64,000 bases of DNA from Proales similis (lineage: Eukaryota; Rotifera; Eurotatoria; Ploima; Proalidae): contig JAGVRJ010000006.1 in the NCBI GenBank assembly GCA_019059635.1, positions 2,170,001 to 2,234,000 on the forward strand. The letters are read 5' to 3'. Made by a program: the position numbers and the translations under genes. Numbering within the stretch: position 1 is the first letter of the stretch; each line of letters begins with the position of its first letter. Positions 11,042-22,451 of this stretch are shown here, one piece after another. The notes beneath the pieces were generated by a model that was not told the DNA's origin, ran no database searches, and saw only the letters and a list, made by a program, of their open reading frames with translations.

Positions 11042-12120
11042 TACAATCAAGGAGCAAACTTGAAAGTTGTGCTTCCTCTTCAGAGCCGCAGAGCTCGCAT
11101 CTTCTATTAAAATCAATATCCTATTCCTGTTCCTCTTCGCACTCCTCCTCCTCCTTCTCCTCCTGCTGTTTGTAGTTCACAATTCAGAGCAGCTTTGTTC
11201 CATATTCGAATTTCTTGTGTACGAATAAACACGTAGCCAACCGCACACTGTCTACTGGCCGAATATAAATCAATTTGAGCAAGAACATTTCAAGCAGCAG
11301 ATCGGCTTAATTGATTGATTCTATGCTCTTTGAGCGTCTATTTGAGAGCTGCACTGGCTGGACGAGCATCGTGATCTCTCTCTCTCTCTTGTCTGTTTTA
11401 ATCACTCGGCTAAATGATAAGCGCTCTTGCAATCGGATCCCATCTCAATAATCAAGCCAGGCCTGCGCCAATCCATCCATATGTGTGTGTTTAAGCGGCT
11501 GTAAATCGCAGCCGCAAATTAAGATCGGCGCGGTAAAAGAAGCTTAAATGCGGCAAATGAGCAAAAAATATTATCAAATAAAAAAGAAGGGAGAATGAAT
11601 CGCACAAATGACATAGGAATCCGGGTCGAATTTGTGGCCGAGCCAGAGGCGGCCATTCAACTCCCTTGAGAGTTAGTTGCGTAATCTGGTTTCGCTCTCC
11701 TTTCAAATGTGTGCTCATGTTCGCATCATCATCATCATAATCATTAATTTCAATAGATCACTACCGCTGCACATACTTCTGGCTCCGTTGAATGCACACG
11801 CTCGCTCTCTATTATTCGGGCTCGACCTGATTAAAATGTTTAGCTGTTGAGTAAATAGATAACACAACAGAACGATATGCGGCGCAAGAGCGGCTCTACC
11901 TTTCGCAGCTCGAGCACAAATTGTTTTCATCGATTAGATGTCTGATGATTCGATTGGGCCTGCCTAATCGACTGCGATTGCCGCTCTGCCAAAGCTACTT
12001 CTCAAATCCTCTTCTCAATCCAAGCCAAACGCGCGTTCCCACCGACGCCACAGCCACATTGGCATAAAAAAAAGAGCAAATTAAAACAGAAATAAGATTG
12101 AACGCCTATTGATCGTTGAT
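11042..12120. other. Intergenic, SWT1 to FBXO33-like gene
   Basis: About 1.1 kb with CT/TCC-rich runs (11145-11170, 11375-11392), AATAAA near 11224 that could terminate SWT1, and AT-rich stretches. No coding exon is supported on either strand. Confidence 0.5.
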
Positions 12121-15100
12121 ATGGCTGGCATGGCAGACTTTGGCGGACTGGCCACTACGGTCATTCAGAACCAGGCGCGAGATTACGGCGACACGGGCAA
12201 GTCAAACAAGGGCCGGAAAAAGTCTATTGACGTGGCAAGCGATCGCAGCACTCGAGTAAATCCAAAGCTGTTGCAGATTATCCGAGACAACGAAGACGAG
12301 ATCCAAGAGGCGCCCAAAACTCGCAAGGCATCCAACGCCAGCGTGGTGCCTGTTCCCTATCAAAGTAGATTGGTAATTCTCATCGTTTATTGTTTTTCAA
12401 TGGCTGCAATTATGGTCAATTGCGGGCGAATGTTTCCATTTGATAAATGCGTCTGAAATATTGTTTGTGCGCTGCTCAGCTCGCCTGCCTGGTGCGTGCC
12501 TGTGTCTGTCTGGCGCGTGCAAGTAAATTGCGAGAGACTCGAGTGCTGCACTTGTCTTTCAGATGGTTCAGATGCAGCCGACTTTTTGCATCTAGTTTTA
12601 AGAGTGAGAGGATTTTGAGAGAAGCATGGCAAACTTTGCTGATGTGTGTGCGCTTTGAAAGAAGGCAAGTGCGGCAGGAACCAACAAATCTACTCCGAGC
12701 AGGCAACGAGCTATCGAGAAGGCGCTTGTTTTAGTAACATTTGTAGCGCGGCACTAGCTTCCGAACGCAAACACACTCACATTAAACATAATTCTGGCCG
12801 CCAATTGAGCTGTATTGAGTTATTTACCGAAATGGTCTCGATTATGTAAGGGCCAAGCTGACTTGAGCTAACATTAAGACGAGACGCCCCCGAGCGCTCG
12901 AGAAATCTACAACGAGCTGATTAGGCCAGATCGAGCGCCATTTAGTTACGAGTTTTTCATGCCGATTCGAATTGCGAAGTAAGATTATGGCCGCAGTTGA
13001 CTCGTCCATTGTGAATAAGGCGCCGTCCAGCGTACTTGCTCCCAGTCCGAAAGCGATGCGTTCGATTAGAGAGGCCCAGGCGCACTTGAAAATTGTAAGT
13101 AGCGCACACTTGAGAGTTGCACGCATCTTGATCAGTCAGACGCTAACTAACTTGATCAAATCATCTGTCCAAAGTCATTGTCATTCAATGCTCTTTGCCT
13201 TTTCTCAGTTGCCTTTTGGCTGCTCTTCTCAGTTCTATTTGTATGAGTCGACAGCTGCCTATTAAATGTCTACTCTTTCACGCTCATTCGCCACAGTCGA
13301 CTGCCATTGATTGATTTCTGTTCGCAGAAGAACGTCAATCAACTGCCCGAAAAGCTGCTCGTGCACATATTCAGCTTTTTGAATCATCACCAGATAAACG
13401 AGTGCGCGCTGGTTTGCAAACTGTGGCGAACACTGAGCCACAACGGACGCTTGTGGCGAGCGCTCAAGTTCCGGCCCGAGTTCAAGGACGCGATTCATGT
13501 GCGCAACGTCGACCATCTGGTCTATCTGATCGCACACCGATTCAACACGTCGCTTGAATATGTCGAGCTGCCGATCGATTTAATAACGGCCAATTTGCTT
13601 CACGAGCTGGCCAACAAGTGTCCCAATTTGAAGCATTTGACGCTCGACTTTAGCGCCGCCATGCAGCTGCAGGATTTCAACGATCTGAACGCGTTTCCCT
13701 GCAACCTCAAATCGCTTACAATCTGCTTGTCCGAGGTTATCTTCCTCGAAGGCTTCATGCGCCGCATCTACTCTTTCCTTTCCTCGTTGGAAGTTCTTCA
13801 TCTAATCGGTAGTTGCATCGCTCGAACATTGGCAGCTGTCGAAATTCGCTTCCGAAGTTTATAAATTAATTTAAAGGAACTCTGGAGACCAGTAACGATC
13901 CGGACGAGTCCTATGAGACAATCAACGTTGGCAAGATCAAGTCCTACACGCCCAACCTTAAGGTGAGCCAATCGACATTCACGCCGTCCACACTTGCTAT
14001 TCGCCTTTACTTGCCATTTTCATTTATTTAATCTCCTTCTTGTCTTCTCCTTTCTCCCATTCTCTCGCTCTGTGCGCCTCTTTTGTTTATCGATTCTTGC
14101 TGAGCATCACCGCTGTTGCCGCTGGCTTATGCGCCTATCGTGCGTGTGTGAGTAAACAGATGAGCCGCATCTGAAAGCAAATTGAGCCGGCCGACAAGAG
14201 ACATATGGAGCGGCGTTGGTCGTTGTTTGCTCAATTTGATGCTCTCTATAATCATCATGGCTCTGCCTCTTTGCCAACAACTGACGGACGGACGGACGGC
14301 CAACTCGCTCATTTGCTCATTCATTCTCTATTCTTGTTTTCTATTTATTCTGTTCTCTCATTTGCATACTTGAAACAAAATAGATCATTAATTTGTACGG
14401 AATAACGTTCATCGACGACAACCACATCGAGTCAATTGCAGCCGGCTGCATTCATCTAGAATGTCTGGCGCTCAACTTTTGCAGCCGCTTCAAAGGCTAC
14501 TCGCTGCAGACACTGTTCAACCGGTGCCGCAAGCTGCGCACTCTCCTCCTTCAGAACACATGCATCGAGAGCGAAGCAATAAAACAAGTAGAGTGGGAGC
14601 AGACGTGCCTCAGCGAGCTTGACATAAGCTCGACCGACCTGAACGAGTCGGCGATGCTCACTTTGCTGAACAATGCGCCCAATCTTTGCTATTTGTCGGT
14701 GGCACACTGCGACGCCTTCTCGGACAATGTGAGTGCTTGCTTTGCTTGACAAATTAGCCGGCCGGTAGCCTGGCGACCACTAAAGCCCGTTTCTCCTCCT
14801 AGGTCTTCCTGACCCTCGTCAAGAACAAGAAGCTGACCTCATTAAGAGCGCTAGACGTGAGCCACACGGTCAATCTGAGCTCAGAGGAGGTGTTCAATTT
14901 TTTGAAAGTGTACGGCGCACAGCTTACCGGCTTTGTTTACACGGGCAACACCAAAATCACCGAGCAGTTTTGGACGAGCTCCATAAAGCAAATGAAGAGC
15001 GTTAGAATAGCCGTGATGGGCACACCGTTGGGCTGGTTTAGACAAATAGCCACGCGAATTCATGTCGATCAAATAATCGAGGCGTTCGCGGTGAACTGTC

Positions 15101-15458
15101 CGCATTTGGAGCGGCTCGAAATTCAGTGGGATCCCGAGACAATTCGCTTTAATGAGAACAGTAGAAAGTTTATCGACCACATAAGGTGAGCCGTCGGGCG
15201 AGAAATCATCTCTGCTCGATTCTCATTCGTCTCGTCGCCTATTCTCTTGCTAACCGAACCTCTCTCTCTCTCTCGTTCGATTTCAGACTCAAATGTCCAA
15301 AGCTTAAGTCGCTCGTGCTGTCAGATGGCGAATACTACGAAATGGTGCGATCGAATTTTGAACGCGCCGAGCGCTTCAAGATCGTGCGCACAACAATCAC
15401 TTACCGCACCAGCATGGCCAGTCTACTCTCCGACTACTCGCATCTTTTGTTTAATTGA
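12121..15458 (+). CDS. F-box/LRR protein, FBXO33 (FipoQ)-like
   Basis: Probable substrate receptor of an SCF ubiquitin ligase. Eight exons close in frame: 12121-12372, 12884-12978, 13031-13094, 13328-13808, 13877-13962, 14384-14728, 14803-15185, 15287-15458 (625 aa). The F-box begins NVNQLPEKLLVHIFSFLNHHQINECALVCKLWR at about residue 138, and leucine-rich repeats follow (CPNLKHLTLDFSAAM, LEVLHLIG, CIHLECLALNFCSRF, CRKLRTLLLQN, APNLCYLSVAHCD). The C-terminus has DPETIRFNENSRKFIDHIR, CPKLKSLVLSDGEYYEMV and a terminal YSHLLFN, which I associate with FBXO33/FipoQ. The F-box/LRR class is certain and the orthologue is inferred. Two introns are long for this window (511 and 421 nt). The 511-nt one contains a stopless segment near 12665-12733 that could be a cassette exon. 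An ATG at 12987 in the F-box frame could be an alternative start. Confidence 0.75.
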
Positions 15459-17350
15459 GAGTGCCAACGGCGGCCGCAATCAACCACAGAGTCTCTTCAT
15501 TCGTTGTTCGTTCTCCTCTCTTCTTTGCGCCTCCTTTTCTTCGCAGCCTAGCGATCGAACGCGCCAAATCGACTGCGCGCCTCTCATCCCCCAGGCATCT
15601 GACTTGGCGAGGCAACGTTCTTTTCGTTTCACTTCTAGCCTGTTCTCAACCGATGCTCGAACCGTTCACTCATTTATACGCCCGTAGATTGAGCATAAAT
15701 ATAAACAGTACGCAATAAATTCAATGAGAAGAGATGCTTGATGGTGCTCACCGCATCCACCACCACCACAAGCCTGCCATCATCATCATCGTGAGCGGCA
15801 TCATTATCTGCTGGCCGTTGCTTCAGCTATGTGCCGTCAGCAGCAGCGGTACAAGTCATGGCAGCGGTGGCGCTTGCGCTGAGCAAAATGACTAATTAAT
15901 TCGGATTCATGAGAATTGATTGCCGGCATATTCTGGCGCTTGCATGCTGCAACCACTTGCTTGCTTGCCCGATGTCGAGCTTGCGGCCTCGCCCGCTTCG
16001 ATTCATGATGATGATGATGATGAGCCAGAATGCAGCCAAGTGCGTCGGTTGAACAAATCAATTGAATATAGCAAAATTAAGACCATCATTAGAGGGCTTT
16101 AACTTGGTCTAGCGTTGCCTCTCTCTCTCTCTATTTCGCTCCATTTTGGCTCTTGTTATGGCATTCTCTTTGGCCCTCTTCAACTCGATTTATTTGGCCG
16201 CTGCAATTTTCTCTCTCTCTCTCTTTCCTTTTGCCTCGCCGCCTCTCTCCCTCCCTCTCTCTCTGTCTGCCTCTGTTCCTGGGCCCGTTCTTTGTGCTCC
16301 TTAATTGTCATCTGGCTTCCTCACTTCATTGTTATCTAACTTGTTGAATAAACTCAAATTGTGCATTGGCCCAGATTTCGCCTTCCAAAACAATCAATCT
16401 TCGTGCGTAACGTCTCGAAAGCTATTTCAACACACTTTCAAAGCCAATGGCAAGCGCCGTTTCTTTCTCGTTCTAATCGCTTTGAGACTTGGTTGCCCAA
16501 AATGGCCCACTGACGAGAAGGAGAAAAACTCGGCAACTGCAGCTGTCTCTCTTTCTGTCTGTCTGTTTGTGTGTGTGTGTGCGTGTGATAATAAAATCAA
16601 TATTTTTGTTAGAGTTATCAATTATTTTGGACGGCGGTGCTCAAACAAGCGCTGCCGCGTGTCGCGAGTCATCCAACTCTCAGCACGACTGCCGCGTCAT
16701 TAATATTCATATAAAAAATTAAATTGCCCGCCTAATTCAAGTAATTTGGCTCATAGAAAGAGCAACGCGACGGCACCAGTGTTTGCCATCAAATCGCTTA
16801 TTCATCCGATCGACGATCCCAGCCGCCACCGAGCAATTCAGAGGCGGCCACGCTGCCGACGCAACAAGCGTGCCCTCTACGCAACACAAAAAACAAACTC
16901 ACTTGAGCCGGGCCGATTGTTGCGGCCCGTCATAACCGCACCGCCTTTGCCGCCAACGAGTCGTCTAGCGCATTATATTGATTTTCGCGCTCGCCTGCGC
17001 ATAAGCGGCCCAACGGCGAAAAGTTTCATAGATCGCTTACATAATAGTCATTGAGAGGAAAATAGACCGAGAACTACAAGCAGCTCAAGAAGAAAAGCGA
17101 GTAGAGTAGAAGAAGACTTGGTCTACAAGAGCGCCAGAAGGAAAAAAGTCCGCCGCGCGCCTTCAGAGCTGCTGCTGCTGCTTTTAATTTCGGACGTTTG
17201 CATCTCGCAATTATCGCGTCATCATGATTGAGCTCGTAATCAAAATCGTAAGCAGCGATTGCAGTTTAATTGCGTTGACAGATTGCTTGGCAAAATGCTG
17301 ATCTTTCTCCCGTTCTGCCTTTGCATCATCAAGCGCACACACACGCACGC

Positions 17351-17382
<32 letters not shown>

Positions 17383-17738
17383 ACACGCAGTGACACACAA
17401 AAGCTCAAAGGAAGAGTGACGCTTGATATCTAACTCGCTTCCGAATTTCTGCCTTCATTTGACTGCTTGCGGTTAATTCGCTTTTGCTGGCCCAAATGCA
17501 TGCTGATCGCATTTCGGCAACGATTAGCCGAGCGTCCGTCCCTTTTTTTCTTTCCATTAAACACGTGCTGCGCGTATTTCTAGCGTGTTGTTTAGATTCA
17601 TGTGAATCCGGCTTGCTTGCTGATGCTGCTGCTGATGCACTAGCATCTATGAACTGGATGCACAGTCAAATGTTAGCAACCCGCCTGCATCCAACATGTC
17701 CTGCTGTGCCCACTCAAGTAACTTATTTTCAGTTCACT
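15459..17738. other. Large intergenic region with microsatellites
   Basis: About 2.3 kb without a supported coding exon. It contains GATGATGAT runs near 16006-16022, CT-rich tracts at 16115-16135 and 16212-16265, TATAAAAA-like sequence near 16711, a CTG run near 17171-17182 and an AC repeat at about 17334-17399. An acceptor-like TTATTTTCAG ends at 17732, 6 nt before the next start codon. This is the largest gene-free block in the window together with 42722-44842 and is a likely place for long-range regulatory sequence. Confidence 0.5.
17334..17399. repeat. AC/CA microsatellite
   Basis: An imperfect (AC)n tract of about 65 nt with a few G interruptions. It lies in intergenic DNA about 340 nt upstream of the next gene. 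Simple sequence only; no coding potential. Confidence 0.9.
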
Positions 17739-19147
17739 ATGCTACGGAGTGAAGACCGCCTCTACCACGTGATCGTCTCGTTTCCGTCCATCTGCGCCAA
17801 GCAGTTTCTCATTCTAAAGTGTAAGTCCACGCCAGTTTGAAAGCACTCCTTGCTCTGCTCTTGTTTTGACGGACAAATTCAAAAGTCAGAAGAAATGAAG
17901 CGATTTGCTGCCTGGTCGGATTCGGCATCGGCATCGGCTGCTGTTTGGTCTACAAATGGCTTAGAGGCTCTTTTTTTAGTCGGTCGATTCTTACTCCTAT
18001 GCAAACTGATCAGTTGACAACGAACGAGACCCAAAGTCCTCATCAGACATCCCTTGACTTTGCCAAGCATCTAAAGCAGCAGAAACAGCTCGAGTTCGAA
18101 GCATGCAGGACAAGCGGCGAATGGTCTAATCGTCGCAAAGGCAAGCGAGCTCAACCGGCCAGAGGCAAAGCACGAGACGAAGCAGAGAGTCCGTTTGACG
18201 AGCCGCTCAACGATATCTACGCTAATCTGGCCAAGTTTATGAACAAACGATTTTGTCGAAACTTCCGCATCCGTCGACCGGCTCGCACGCGCTCGAATCT
18301 GGCCTTTTCGAACTACAGCCTGAGCTCTTCGTTCGCGACCAATCAGTCGCAGTCTTGCACTCTACCCTGCTTTCCTCGCAGCGCTCACAGCATCGAGCAC
18401 TTTGACCGCCTTGTCGGCCATGACGACAAGCAAAGCATGAAGAGTGACAGCTCGCTGTTCGAAGATTCGTGCTCGATCAAGATCGCAGAAAAGTCGACGT
18501 TCGAAGACGACTCGCTCGAGCATATGCGTTGCCCGAGTCGACGATCGAGCATTTCTGTCGACTTGCTCCGGCAAGGTAAGAGCCAGTTAGAAGGAGGGCG
18601 CCGCATACATGTTTTGAATGAATTCGTTTCAGAGGCAAGTCGACGCACAAGCTTTTTCGGAATCGGTGAATCGGTCGACAAGAGTCTGGAAGAGGCGCTT
18701 AGACAAGTGGACGCGCTCAAAGAGGACATGAGCGACTTGTGCAAAGACATCGACTGGCTGAGCAGTAGTCGCGCGACCTCTCTTTTAATCAAAAGCGAAG
18801 AATGCAATCGCGAATGGAACGAGCAGCTCTTCCAGCCACAGCTCTATCCGGGCCTCATTCAAGGCTTTTTAGAGCACGAGCACTGCGAGCTAGACGACAA
18901 CCTGTTCTTCGAGCGCTGCCAGGCAAACACTGCCGCCTGGTCGTGCAGTGTTTCAGACAACTCGTCCGGCTCGGCTGTGAGACGAGCCACTCCGCCCAGT
19001 AGTCGAACCAACGGCCAAGCGTACAAGGCCGGCTGCTCTAAGCGCCTGGCAAAGTTAAAGCAGAATCTGGCCGCACGCAAAAAGAACTCTGCCAAATACT
19101 GCCACGTGTCTAAAAAGCTCTTATCACGCAAGTCTCCGATGCGATGA
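17739..19147 (+). CDS. Unrecognised single-pass membrane protein with coiled coil
   Basis: I do not recognise the family. Exons 17739-17820, 17886-18575 and 18633-19147 join in frame at strong GTAAGT/GTAAGA donors. A short N-terminal segment (MLRSEDRLYHVIVSFPSI) precedes a glycine-zipper membrane helix, AICCLVGFGIGIGCCLVYKW, at about residues 34-53, flanked by RRNE and by KWLRG. The rest is a long polar region: basic patches (RRKGKR, RIRRPARTR), serine-rich stretches, and a predicted helical segment near SLEEALRQVDALKEDMSDLCKDIDWL. The end is very basic (KLKQNLAARKKNSAK, KKLLSRKSPMR). One helix near the N-terminus with a basic cytosolic tail would fit an organelle-anchored adaptor, but this is speculation. 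The second intron (18576-18632) is 57 nt and stopless, so retention would add 19 residues. Upstream reading frame is open to 17484, so the start could be further 5'. Confidence 0.65.
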
Positions 19148-20269
19148 ATGGCCGATCGACCTCTTTGCGCGACCATTGCACAAGCGACCATATTCCGACG
19201 TTTGATTTGAATACATCTCGGTTCGAACACACAGCACGTTCTCATCTCGAATGGATGACGCTCGATATCTGAATGACGACTTGAGTCACTGTTGGCCCAA
19301 GTAGTTTGGCCTGTTCAATCAACTGAGCGTCTGTTTCCACTACGGCTGCTCTGTCCAATCATGTCCCATGGACACGTTTATTTATTCCCAGAGCGTCGTT
19401 CTTTCGTTTCGTTGCCCGGAGCCTTAACGACCAAAGCAGAAAATATTTCCCGTTAAAACTCGTTCTATGCACTGCGAGCACACTTCTATTTTGCAATATA
19501 GATGCGAACAAAAAAAAAGAGACAACTATGGCTTTTCGGAAACAGGCAGTGGAGTCTGCTCGCTCTAATAATGGCGAGCACGCAAAGCACCATTCAATCG
19601 TTATTGGGGTCGGGCAAATTATTGATTGTTATTGCGGTCGGGTTTGAGGTTTTGTTCAAGAGAGGGAGAGTCAGGGAGAAGGAGAGTTAGGGGAGAGAGA
19701 GAGGCAGAGGGAGATCGACTGACAGATTGAAAGCGCCTCGCAGTAGACTCTGCAACTGCCAACAAGAATTTGCGTTCAATCAGAGCTGGGCGCTCATAAT
19801 TGATTGAAACAAAGCTCTTGGCTACCGATTGGTTGCTTACGCAATTTGTCCTCATAAATAGACCGGCGTTTGGCTGACGCAGATTAATTAGAAGAGAGAC
19901 GAAGAAATTCCCGGTTCAATCACTCGCTTGAACGGTCAAGTCGAGTGGCAGTTGGCGGGCTCCTTGGCGGTGGACGCCGATCGTCGATGACCGCAAACAT
20001 CAGTTGAGCTAGTTGGCGTGTACTCTTAAAGTGAGAGAAGAAGAAGAACACGTTTGTTTTGCTCACCGTCACTCGTTTTTCAAACGCTTATTCCTTAATA
20101 AAGGGAAAAAAGGAAAAGTTTGCCGATTCACTCCTGTGCGTTCGACCTCGTCCACACATTGCACAGCGAACACCACCAACTGAGTGAGAATATCGCGAGG
20201 AAATTTCGCAGCAAAAGGGCGCCCACGAAAAGAAAGCAAGAAGAAGAACAAGAAGAAGAAGCGAGAGCG
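19148..20269. other. Intergenic, membrane protein gene to ZCCHC8
   Basis: Holds a GA-rich block at about 19660-19712 (GGGAGAG-type repeats) and AT-rich DNA. A purine-rich GAA/AGAAGAA segment immediately precedes the ZCCHC8 start (20236-20264). No coding exon is supported. Confidence 0.45.
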
Positions 20270-22104
20270 ATGAGCGAGATAAAGGCAGAGATGGAAAAGT
20301 CAGTTGACTCGTTGAACGACAGCATTCAACACAGCGAGCCGAAAACCGACTCGATGGACGACGAATCGGACGCCGAGATTTTCACGTAATAGAGTCGTCT
20401 GCAGTGAGAGCAATTTGTCTAATCGGTGCCTTGTTTGCTCGTTCAAGTGACCAGGAAGAGAGGGCGTTCATTAAGTTGAGCAGCAATTCGCCGCACGAAC
20501 TTAGGTGCTCGATTTGTTTTTAGTTCGCTCGAGCGTTTTGATCTCTACGACGCATGATTTTAGACTCTTCAAGGCCGAAATAGAATCGCTGCTGATCGCC
20601 AAGATTCAAAAGCTGGAGCGAGAGCAGACTGAACCAAGAAGAGGCAGCGAGGTAACCAAATAAGATCTGCTCGACTCTGGCCTCACAAATCACAAGAACA
20701 TGAACGAACAGGCCAAAGTTGCTTATTTCAAAACGTACGCGATCGACCGTGTGGGTAATCTGGTCAAATATGGACAGACCGGCCTCACTGAGGGCTGGAA
20801 CATACCCAAGTGAGTGAGAGCGCCAGAGAGAGAGAGAGAGAGCGTTGTTTGATCTCGTGCCTGACTGACTTCACTCGGCCCTAGATATGTAAGCGAATTT
20901 CAGGAGCAAATCGGCTTGCCACTGACCGAGGACAAGAGTCTGGGCGATCGGCTCAGAATGAGAAAGCCGCGCAATGAATGCTTCAATTGTTTGTCAATCG
21001 CTCACCGAGTGCAGGACTGTCCGGCCAAGAAAGATCTCGAGCGAATTGAATTTCATCGCAGCATTTACGCCTCGGCCAGTCAACACGCCCAAGAGCAAGA
21101 GCAGCTGCTTTCGAACAGATACACAAGTGACCTTGACTCTCGTCTCTACCGCGGCTTCACGCCCGGTCGTTTCAGCGACGAGCTGAGGGAGGCGTTGGGC
21201 ATTCAGCAGCAGCAAGTGGCTCCCTTTGTTTACATCATGCGACGATATGGCTACCCGCCTGGCTGGCTAATAGAAGCTCAAGTCAAACGCAGTCAGCTCT
21301 CGATGCACGACGACCAAAAGCAAGCAGAGGACGAGCAGGCAGAGAACAAAGGTTGCCATTCAAACGAGCGATCGAAAATACCTTCTTCTTCTTCTAAAAA
21401 TTTCCTTTCTCGTTTGTTTCTTTAGTTTTGTACGATCCGGACAAGATCTACGAGTTCCCGGGCTTCAATGCTCCGCCGCCATCCGACGCGCCAGATGTAA
21501 TCTGACAAAACTTGCAAACAGGCAACTAAACTAAACTTTGAAAACGCCACAAGGAAAGCGCCCGGTACCGAGTTCCCCGCTACACGCCAGAGCAGTCGAA
21601 AGAGAGCTTCTTGAAAGGACTGCGACTTCATAAGCGAGTAAGAGAGCGTGTGAGACAAGTCGTTCAAGTTTGTTGATTTGCTCGTTGCAGAAAAGCTTTA
21701 GTCGGCGCAGTTTGGTCCAGACTGAGCTGTCCGAGGAGTCGCAAGAGAAGCCGGACAGCGAGGACAAGACTGGCCAGGATGAGGAGAGCAGCATCGAAGA
21801 GGGCGAGCAAAAAGACGGCGTCAGTTTGAAGAGGACAAATGATGAGATCAGCAACGAAGAGAGCGACAATCAAACGACTCCGGTCAAACGACTTAAACGG
21901 TCGGAGGAGTTCGGCACCAGCCACACTACAATCAATGGCACGCCCATAATCGACCAGAACAACTACAGAACTCCGGTGCCCGACTGGAAGAAGTTCAGCG
22001 AGAACATCTGCGAGCACAAGGCGTTCGAGATGGACTCGAGCACGCCGGGCGGCTCATACAAGACAATAGTCGAGCTGACGCGCAAGTACCGCGACTCGAT
22101 CTAA
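20270..22104 (+). CDS. ZCCHC8: Zinc finger CCHC domain-containing protein 8
   Basis: Scaffold of the nuclear exosome targeting (NEXT) complex with MTR4/SKIV2L2 and RBM7. Eight exons close exactly in frame (20270-20385, 20448-20504, 20564-20651, 20712-20809, 20885-21351, 21426-21496, 21554-21637, 21691-22104) to give 464 aa. The CCHC knuckle is CFNCLSIAHRVQDC, with the usual C-x2-C-x4-H-x4-C spacing. The PSP domain covers YRGFTPGRFSDELREALGI and APFVYIMRRYGYPPGWL, and the downstream conserved block is YEFPGFNAPPP. The tail carries acidic/serine stretches and a basic VKRLKRSEE segment, and ends in a helical block (WKKFSENICEHK ... ELTRKYRDSI) like the MTR4-stimulating C-terminus of the human protein. 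It is shorter than the human protein (707 aa), mainly through shorter linkers. Confident identification. Confidence 0.93.
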
Positions 22105-22451
22105 CACTCAAACTGACTCTGTTGTTACAATTTGCTTATTATTCTCGTTTAACTTTGTCACTTTTTATCTTGTTTGGCTGAATTATCTATGTTCTTCAAA
22201 AACTTTTCTCAAATTAAAGCAGCTTTGAGTTTGAAGAGACTGCCTACTGCTTTGGCCAGCTTGATAGCGATTGAAGGACTAAAGAGCGAGATGCGTCGAT
22301 TCGGTTCAGCTTTATTGGGTTGATTGGGGCCACAAATGAATAGAAACACAGGACGAGAGACTCGACAGCCAAACAAATGAGAGTTTTTGTTTCCTCTGCG
22401 GCGACTAGAAAGATTGAATGGCATTTAAATTCAGGATTCAGGACGATTTGG
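22105..22451. other. Convergent intergenic region, ZCCHC8 (+) / photolyase (-)
   Basis: About 350 nt of AT-rich 3' flanks, with AATTAAA near 22213. No coding exon is seen. Confidence 0.4.

Noticed and set aside
12987-13094. ATG 12987 as the start of a separate F-box gene after a short upstream gene ending at 12982
   Set aside because: A four-nucleotide gap between genes is implausible, and a normal 52-nt intron (12979-13030) joins both parts in frame. It is kept only as a possible alternative start.
16746-17054. 102-codon open frame in the 15.5-17.7 kb region
   Set aside because: No ATG start, arginine/proline-rich low-complexity composition, no family resemblance and no flanking splice logic.
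17334-17399. AC repeat as part of a mobile element
   Set aside because: Flanks show no terminal repeats, target-site duplication or coding remnants; it is a plain microsatellite.
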